32,234 nt of DNA from JAHEYG01 sp044229775. GTDB taxonomy: Bacteria > Bacteroidota > Bacteroidia > B-17B0 > Aurantibacillaceae. Shown here piece by piece: positions 26,725 to 32,234 of the stretch. The notes under the pieces were generated by a model. That model was not told where the DNA came from and made no database searches. It worked only from the letters and a program-made list of their open reading frames with translations. The stretch's first letter is position 1. Each line of letters begins with the position of its first letter. The translations under genes were made by a program, and so were the position numbers. The stretch lies in assembly GCA_044229775.1 (NCBI GenBank), contig JBGASH010000013.1, forward strand, positions 1 through 32,234. The letters run 5' to 3'.

Positions 26725-27112
26725 GATTTTCAAGAGTTTCTTGTTTTTTCTGGCAGGATTAAACATAGATTAAACATTTCAGTCTTTAAGGTATTAAACC
26801 AAGCTTACAACTCTGTTCAAGTTCCGACTTGCAAAATCAATTAAATAAAGTTCTCGAAAATCTCTTAATCCCCTCTGGTTTAAAGGTATATAAGCCTTTA
26901 ATTTGCCCTTACTGCCTTGGCGAAAATTGGTCAGACTTTTCTAATTCTCCGCTGTGGAAAAATAATTTCCTCATTCATAAGGAGTTTGATTGTTAAAAGT
27001 AGATTCTATCGGAAAACCCCAATTGATTTTACCAATTATAACTTGCAACATGTATTTAACCGGTTTGTTGCAGTAATTTTGCTTTATAATCTGACATGAA
27101 TAATAAAGACTA
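26725..27112. other. Non-coding stretch with 11-bp spaced repeats
   Basis: No credible gene (a 60-codon ORF at 26917-27099 has no protein-like features). GATTAAACAT occurs at 26757-26766 and 26768-26777, 11 bp apart, with a weaker copy GTATTAAACC at 26791-26800. TAATTTTG (27074-27081) could be the -7 element for the gene at 27113. Confidence 0.45.
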
Positions 27113-27403
27113 ATGGAATTAATTGTTTTCGAAAAAGAAGCCTATTACAAAATGATGTCAGAATTGATGGCGCTTTTCAAAAACACGATTAAAGAGGCCA
27201 AAATAGAGTTGATAAAGGAACAAAATGAAATTGATTGGATAGATACAGAAGAAGCAAAAAAGCTCCTGAATATTAAAAGCAAAACCAAAATGCAGCAGCT
27301 AAGAAGTACCGGTGAAATTGTTTTTACCAAATACGGTAAAAAAATAAAATATTCTAAAAAAAGTATACTAGGGATTTTAAACAAAAACGTAATTGGAATG
27401 TAA
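27113..27403 (+). CDS. Helix-turn-helix (excisionase/HTH_17-like) DNA-binding protein
   Basis: 96 residues. After an N-terminal helical part (MELIVFEKEAYYKMMSELMALF), residues 43-85 read WIDTEEAKKLLNIKSKTKMQQLRSTGEIVFTKYGKKIKYSKKSILGIL, the standard pattern of small Bacteroidota HTH_17 proteins found in integrated elements and conjugative transposons. In these families the protein regulates excision or nearby genes. First of three closely spaced small genes (4 nt to the next), located about 430 nt after tRNA-fMet. No integrase is visible in the window, so an element remnant or a satellite is only a suggestion. Confidence 0.82.
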   Translation: MELIVFEKEAYYKMMSELMALFKNTIKEAKIELIKEQNEIDWIDTEEAKKLLNIKSKTKMQQLRSTGEIVFTKYGKKIKYSKKSILGILNKNVIGM

Positions 27404-27406
27404 TTA

Positions 27407-27862
27407 ATGAAAAAATCATCATTTATATTAAACCCCAATAGTGAACGGTACCGGATCTGTAAAGAACCGACCTGCTTAATGCCATTCATGACCGATCACC
27501 TTCGCCGTGAGTTTTGTTGTGACAAGTGTAAAACTGAGTATAATAATCGAAAAATTCGACAAACAGCTATTGCCATTAGGCGAGAAAAAACAAATGAATT
27601 AGTAAGGCAAACTCAATGGATGAAATCTAATAAAGAAAGTATCAATTTATTGGATGCTTTAAAAATTACACATGACGGATTAGTTTTCCCTGCGATGCAT
27701 TTACAGGAAGCAGGTCTTGATTTGAATGCGTATAACGAACGAATAAGAACCAATGATCCTCTGCCTTCTTATCATTTAGTTTTTGGTCCATATACATTGA
27801 GTCTTGAAACGCCAAAAGAAATACTAATCATAAAAACCAAATCTCATGAACGCAAATCTTGA
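27407..27862 (+). CDS. Zinc-ribbon-like hypothetical protein
   Basis: 151 residues. The start of the protein has paired cysteines C-x4-C (ICKEPTC) and CCDKC (about residues 18-22 and 37-41; pattern C..C...RREFCCDKCKTEYNNRK), which resembles a zinc finger of the type seen in small phage/plasmid proteins. The remainder is alpha-helical, then beta (GLVFPAMHLQEAGLDLNAYNERI, GPYTLSLETPKEILIIK). No enzyme motif. It overlaps the next gene by 17 nt. Confidence 0.7.
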   Translation: MKKSSFILNPNSERYRICKEPTCLMPFMTDHLRREFCCDKCKTEYNNRKIRQTAIAIRREKTNELVRQTQWMKSNKESINLLDALKITHDGLVFPAMHLQEAGLDLNAYNERIRTNDPLPSYHLVFGPYTLSLETPKEILIIKTKSHERKS

Positions 27863-28055
27863 CAAATTATTCGGGACAGCCCGAACATTGCAACCAAAAC
27901 CAAACATTGGAATCACAACAGGACAAGTGATTCTTATTATTGCTGTAGTAGCTGTAGGAACAGGGATGATAGTTTATCATATGGATCGCAATTCAAAGAG
28001 AATAATCGCGGAAATGGAAAAACGCGATGAAAGAAAAAAGCAGCTACTAGTTTAG
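27846..28055 (+). CDS. Single-TM small protein, unknown
   Basis: 69 residues; ATG lies 17 nt inside the preceding gene in another frame. One membrane helix (QVILIIAVVAVGTGMIVYHM, about residues 27-46) flanked by a polar N-terminus and a charged C-terminal tail (MEKRDERKKQ). Overlap and shared strand place it in the HTH/zinc-ribbon cluster. Function unknown. Confidence 0.65.
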   Translation: MNANLDKLFGTARTLQPKPNIGITTGQVILIIAVVAVGTGMIVYHMDRNSKRIIAEMEKRDERKKQLLV

Positions 28056-28381
28056 TTTAATCATTTAAACTTTCATGAAGCTATAATCCGTATAAAGTAG
28101 AGTGGTTATCTAAAGTTTTTTGACGAGTCCTAATTCGATTTAAACCGCATTTATCCCCTATGGTAAGCTAAATTAATCAGAAAACCGACCACTTATAAAG
28201 TGGTAGCATAAATATGCGGAGTTTTTTTTGGTAGATGTTAAAATTACCATAAATTTACTAAAATGGTAAGGTATTGATAACAATAAAGCCCTCTAAATTA
28301 AGCAGTTTTGAACGCTCAATATTTTATTAAGTACAACTTTTGAAACGTTAACTATAGTAATAGAAACCATACGCCTCTTTT
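28056..28381. other. Structured non-coding stretch before the response regulator
   Basis: No gene. Contains a perfect hairpin ACCACTT-ATA-AAGTGGT (28188-28204), then GCATA-AA-TATGC (28206-28217), then GGAGTTTTTTTT. CCGCATTTAT at 28145-28154 can pair with ATAAATATGCGG at 28208-28219 around the hairpin. This looks like a terminator or a small structured RNA at the end of the HTH cluster. ATGGTAA elements occur at 28160-28166, 28263-28269 and inverted at 28244-28250. Confidence 0.45.
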
Positions 28382-29029
28382 ATGAAAAGCCTCAAGATCC
28401 TAATTGTCGATGACCATAAAGTAGTAAGAGATGGGCTTCGATCTATGCTTAATCTCTTCAATGATAATGTTAAACTCGTCATGGATGAGGCCGAAACCGG
28501 TGAAATAGCCGTCATTAAAGCTAGAAAATCGGCCTATAATTTAGTAATAATGGATTACCGTTTACCCGGAATGAACGGTGCTGAGACCATAAAAAGCCTT
28601 TTGAAATATCAAAAAGAAATTAATATTCTGGCCTTTTCATATAGTATTGAATTTTCTGTTATCAATGAGATGATAGATGCGGGGGCCAAAGGCTTTATAT
28701 CAAAAAACACCGGACCTGATGAGCTGTTTAAGGCTATAGAAACTATTTTTAAAGGTATAAGGTATTTCTCGAACGATGCTGCTTTAAAACTTATTTATGC
28801 TAATAAGGAAGCAGGTGCTAAATTAAAGTTTCCCCTCCCATTATCGAAAAGAGAAAATGAGATCTTAACACTTATTTCAAAAGAACTCACCAATCCTGAA
28901 ATTGCCAGTAAGCTGGTGATCTCTAAACGTACTGTAGAAAAACACCGCACCAACCTTATTAAAAAATTAAAAGTGAAGAATACTGTTGGGTTGATTCACC
29001 GTTTCAATGAAATGAAGGTGATGGGTTGA
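28382..29029 (+). CDS. NarL/FixJ-type response regulator
   Basis: 215 residues. Receiver domain: acidic pocket Asp10/Asp11 (LIVDDHKVVRDGL), phospho-acceptor Asp58 (LVIMDYRLPGMNG), Lys near 105 (AGAKGFISKN). C-terminal LuxR-type HTH about 150-212 (LSKRENEILTLISKELTNPEIASKLVISKRTVEKHRTNLIKKLKV). All signalling residues are present. No histidine kinase gene is adjacent, so the partner is elsewhere. Convergent with the large T9SS gene, three nt apart. Target genes unknown. Confidence 0.93.
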   Translation: MKSLKILIVDDHKVVRDGLRSMLNLFNDNVKLVMDEAETGEIAVIKARKSAYNLVIMDYRLPGMNGAETIKSLLKYQKEINILAFSYSIEFSVINEMIDAGAKGFISKNTGPDELFKAIETIFKGIRYFSNDAALKLIYANKEAGAKLKFPLPLSKRENEILTLISKELTNPEIASKLVISKRTVEKHRTNLIKKLKVKNTVGLIHRFNEMKVMG

Positions 29030-29031
29030 TC

Positions 29032-32000
29032 TTATTCTTTTATGATCTTTGAACTAAACAGGTAATTATACCCTTCCTTTATCTTTAAAAAATAAACCCC
29101 GTTCGCTTCTTCGCTAAGGTTTATTTTTGTTTTTGCGATCACCAATTGTTTTCTTACGATCATTTGGCCTAAAGTATTATAAACTTCGATGACCGTATTT
29201 TCAGAGACCTTGCCCAATGAAATAATAAACTCACCATTATTTGGGTTCGGGTAAATCCTTAGTTCAGAGTTGGGAATTGAGAGTTCGGAGATGCCTACGC
29301 AAGCATCCACACTTTGAGTTATTACTGATGTATTTGTGCATCCACTGGCATCTGTTCCTGTTACGGTATAGCTTGTTGTGACTGTTGGACTGACTACTAT
29401 ATTAGAACCGTTAGATCCGCTATTCCAAGTGTAAGTTATGGCGCCGTTTGCCATGAGCGTTACTGATTCGCCAACACATAAAACTGTATCGTCAGTTAGT
29501 ACCGTAATTACAGGTAAAGGATTTACAGTTACAGCGAGTGTTGTTGTTGTTTTACATCCGGATATATCTCCAACCACAGTATAAATTGTATTACTTAGCG
29601 GATTATCTATTAACACTGAATTATAAGTAATAGGTTGCCATGTATAACTTGTGGCGCCTCCGGCTGTTAAAGTAAGACTTTGCCCTGCACATATTGTGCT
29701 TGAACTTGCTACAACAGTTATTGTGGGATATGGCACAACCGTAAGCATGATACTACTTGTACCAATACACCCATTTACATCTGTTCCGTTTACAGTGTAA
29801 GTTGTGGTGATAGTAGGTGTAGGTGTAATAACATTGGTATTTGATCCATTACTCCAAGTATAAGTTTGGGCGCCGCTTACAGTTATGTTGCCAGGGTTCC
29901 CTAAACAAATAGTAGGTGGTGTGGCGACCGTTATTAATGTAGGAGACGGATTTACACTAACTAAAACTGTACTGCTATTTGTGCAATTGTTGGCATCAAT
30001 AACAGTTACAGAATAAACAGACGTTATTATTGGGTTGACAACTGTAACACTATTCGTTGATCCGTTGCTCCACGAATATGAAATAATACCTGTTCCCCCA
30101 TTACCAGATGCCGTTAAGGTAGATGGTGTGCCTCCACAAATCGAAGTATTGTTAGCAACCGCAGTTAAAGAAAGGGCGGATGGCTGAATGATACTAACTG
30201 TTTGCGCATCTACCGCACCACAACTATTGGTAATTACACAGGTATAATTACCAGCCGTAAGATTCACTGCATTTATAGAGCCACCCCCAGAAGGCATCCA
30301 TGAATAAGTGTATGCTCCCCCATTTACCGTAATACTAGCGGAGCCATTATTTCCACTATAACAAGAAACGGTTGAAGTAACATTTATAGTTGACGTAAAA
30401 GATGTACACTCGTGAAATTTAACAAGAAAAGCGTCACTATTTCCTCCTTGAGTCGACTGATGGCTACCCAAAGTTGCTATTGAAGTGCCATTGGTGGAAG
30501 TTGTAGTTCCTCCCATATAAATATTTCCATTATTATCTGTTGCGCAACAATAACTGCGCTCATCGGCAAAACCGCCATAAAGAGTACCCCACTGCCTAAC
30601 ACCGCTGGAATTAAATTTAACTAAAAAACCATCCGCAATTCCTCCTCCAAAAGTTGTTTGATGACTACCTGGTGTTGCAATAACTGATGGAGTGTTTTGA
30701 GGCCCCCATACTTCTCCAGAGAGATAAACGTCACCTAAAGTATTAGTAGAACAAGCCCATCCGTTTTCACTATAGTCAGCGCCATAATAAGTACCCCATA
30801 AGCGAATTCCATTAGGATCGAATTTTACAAGGTAAGCATCGTAAGCACTACTACCACCTCCATACAGAGGCTGATGACCGGTTGATGTTGCAATAACAGA
30901 ACTTATGGCTGTTGATGTCATTCCGGCCATATAAATATTGCCTACAATATCCGTTGCACAAGAATTTCCCCAGTCATCCATAACCGTTCCATAATATGTT
31001 CCCCATTTTCGAACACCGCTTGAATCGAACTTAACTAAAAATGCATCTTTGTAAAATGCTCCTCCGCCATATGTTGACTGATGACCACTTGGCGTTGCAA
31101 TAATTGTAGCGGTACTGGATTCGGTATTTCCTGTCACGAAAATATTTCCCATAGTATCAGTATTGCAACATCTCATCTCATCACTACCTGCGCCACCATA
31201 GTAAGTACCCCATAATCTCAAGCCTGATTTATTGAACTTAACTAAAAAACCATCAGACAATCCACCGAAGGCAGGTTGATGACATGAACCTGTAGCAATG
31301 TTAGTTCCTGTACTTGATCCCGTTATTCCACATAGATAAACATTTCCTTTCTTATCGGTTGAACAAGAAAATCCGTCTTCATTATCGGTTCCTCCATAAA
31401 GTGTACCCCATTGCCGAATACCTCCTGAGTCAAACTTCACTAAAAACGCATCTTGGTTCCCAGACAAAACCGTTTGATGTGCGCCAAAGGTAGCTATTAC
31501 CGTACCGGTACACATTGTAGTGGTACCGGACAGATACACATTACCTGAATTATCGTTAGTACAATAATAACCGTAATCATCTTTTGAATCACCATAATAA
31601 GTACCCCACAATCTTACACCATTGGTATTAAACTTAGCTAAATAAGCATCAAAGTAGGAAGCCCCTCCTAAAACAGTTTGGTGTGCACCCGAAGTTGCGA
31701 TAACGTTTCCTATATTGCTATAAGTGGAGCCAGCGATATATATATTTCCTAATGCATCCGTACAACATGCGTCTCCTCCATCGCTAAAATTTCCTCCATA
31801 ATAAGTAGCCCAAGTTCTTACTCCAACAAGCGGATCAATAATTAAAGGTAAATTGTTATCGTAGGCTCCAATCAAAAAGGTTACCAGCTTTTCATTCAGT
31901 ATCCATTCGGCAGGAATTGCTTTACCATTTTGTATTACGATTGGAGCCATCTCAGTAATCTCCCCAAAAGGAGTTTTTATTATTAACTGTCCTTTCTTAC

Positions 32001-32234
32001 TGATAGAGATTTTTTCAGCTCCTTCGATAATAAACTGAATCTTTTTATAATCGGCATGTGGAGCAACAATATAATCGTATTTCAAATGTCCATCTTTCTC
32101 ATAATAATGCAAATCAATTTTATTGTATATGTTTTCCAAGATTACACCTTTGTAGCTTTTTACATTTAACGCGCCATTGGGGCACTGATTTAAATAATAG
32201 TTATCATAATCGGGTAACGCCTCATCGGTTTTCA
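29032..32234 (-). CDS. Large T9SS-exported protein with SBBP, SprB and Ig-like repeats, 5'-partial
   Basis: The frame is open to the right edge (the TTG at 32139 is not a real start; residues ...KTDEALPDYDNYYLNQCPNGALNV precede it). From the N-terminus it has a DUF7948-like domain (IYNKIDLHYYEKDGHLKYDYIVAPHADYKKIQF), seven SBBP-type repeats of 61-69 residues (W-[AG]-T-[YL]-YG...D..GN[IV]Y..G.T...IAT.G.HQ...GG...DAFLVKF...G.R; nt 30409-31812), one SprB-like module (TSTVSCYSGNNGSASITVNGG), then four Ig-like modules with paired Cys (ICxGxxxTLTAxG...YTWxxGS...YTVxGTDxxGC). It ends with a T9SS type A sorting domain (IYPNPNNGEFIISL...VYNTLGQMI...GVYFLKI). Likely exported to the surface or medium. 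Confidence 0.92.
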   Translation of the reverse strand, partial: KTDEALPDYDNYYLNQCPNGALNVKSYKGVILENIYNKIDLHYYEKDGHLKYDYIVAPHADYKKIQFIIEGAEKISISKKGQLIIKTPFGEITEMAPIVIQNGKAIPAEWILNEKLVTFLIGAYDNNLPLIIDPLVGVRTWATYYGGNFSDGGDACCTDALGNIYIAGSTYSNIGNVIATSGAHQTVLGGASYFDAYLAKFNTNGVRLWGTYYGDSKDDYGYYCTNDNSGNVYLSGTTTMCTGTVIATFGAHQTVLSGNQDAFLVKFDSGGIRQWGTLYGGTDNEDGFSCSTDKKGNVYLCGITGSSTGTNIATGSCHQPAFGGLSDGFLVKFNKSGLRLWGTYYGGAGSDEMRCCNTDTMGNIFVTGNTESSTATIIATPSGHQSTYGGGAFYKDAFLVKFDSSGVRKWGTYYGTVMDDWGNSCATDIVGNIYMAGMTSTAISSVIATSTGHQPLYGGGSSAYDAYLVKFDPNGIRLWGTYYGADYSENGWACSTNTLGDVYLSGEVWGPQNTPSVIATPGSHQTTFGGGIADGFLVKFNSSGVRQWGTLYGGFADERSYCCATDNNGNIYMGGTTTSTNGTSIATLGSHQSTQGGNSDAFLVKFHECTSFTSTINVTSTVSCYSGNNGSASITVNGGAYTYSWMPSGGGSINAVNLTAGNYTCVITNSCGAVDAQTVSIIQPSALSLTAVANNTSICGGTPSTLTASGNGGTGIISYSWSNGSTNSVTVVNPIITSVYSVTVIDANNCTNSSTVLVSVNPSPTLITVATPPTICLGNPGNITVSGAQTYTWSNGSNTNVITPTPTITTTYTVNGTDVNGCIGTSSIMLTVVPYPTITVVASSSTICAGQSLTLTAGGATSYTWQPITYNSVLIDNPLSNTIYTVVGDISGCKTTTTLAVTVNPLPVITVLTDDTVLCVGESVTLMANGAITYTWNSGSNGSNIVVSPTVTTSYTVTGTDASGCTNTSVITQSVDACVGISELSIPNSELRIYPNPNNGEFIISLGKVSENTVIEVYNTLGQMIVRKQLVIAKTKINLSEEANGVYFLKIKEGYNYLFSSKIIKE
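30409..31812 (-). repeat. Seven SBBP repeats (coding)
   Basis: Seven consecutive units of 68, 66, 66, 69, 69, 69 and 61 residues, each starting WGTxYGG or close. Each unit has a Cys just before a TD/TN dipeptide, and three units have a CC pair there. Confidence 0.88.

Noticed and set aside
26917..27099. 60-codon ORF after tRNA-fMet
   Set aside because: No typical protein composition, no ribosome-binding or promoter context, and no recognisable domain.

Overview
The window comes from the chromosome of an AT-rich Bacteroidota bacterium (Flavobacteriia/Sphingobacteriia-like). Supporting signs are promoter elements of the TTG / TAnnTTTG type, a secreted protein ending in a type IX secretion (T9SS) sorting domain, SprB-like and SBBP repeats, a CzcA-TolC fusion, a BT_3928-type DoxX protein, a tandem DUF1599 protein, and weak Shine-Dalgarno sequences.

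Region 1 (1-1023) holds the 3' part of a di-haem cytochrome c peroxidase. Region 2 (about 1024-12200) is a metal/metalloid resistance island. A MerR regulator (11466-11882) faces a long minus-strand gene series: thioredoxin, two Cys-rich lipoproteins, a MerT/MerF-like membrane protein, a YnfA-family protein, a DUF6660-like Cys/His protein, a CzcA-TolC fusion, a CzcB adaptor, a P1B-type ATPase (one frameshift), a 46-residue ORF and a truncated DUF3703 gene. A perfect 22-bp dyad lies between the -33 and -7 elements of the promoter that would drive the first genes, which is the MerR activation layout. The island has a broken gene at each edge: DUF3703 on the left and a winged-helix-like ORF on the right.

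Region 3 (12530-20020) is housekeeping. It holds a cell-wall amidase divergent from an LptD-like gene, a redoxin with its terminator, a UbiA-type prenyltransferase, a small membrane protein and a DEAH helicase. Region 4 (20145-26513) holds an aminotransferase, a lipoprotein, a rhomboid protease, folP, a DUF1599 protein, a BT_3928/DoxX protein and era. Region 5 (26611-28381) holds an initiator tRNA with terminator, then a small cluster (HTH protein, zinc-ribbon-like protein, one-TM protein) that may be the remnant of a tRNA-associated element. Region 6 holds an orphan NarL-type response regulator and a large T9SS cargo protein running off the right edge.

Several genes that should be intact (lptD, era, the helicase, the UbiA gene, the P-type ATPase) carry frameshifts, many of them single-base length changes in A/T runs. 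The redoxin gene carries a compensating pair. I read most of these as sequence or assembly errors in patches rather than true gene death, and say so in each entry. The most interesting biology is the MerR-controlled metal module, in which two adjacent lipoproteins share the same spaced four-cysteine motif.
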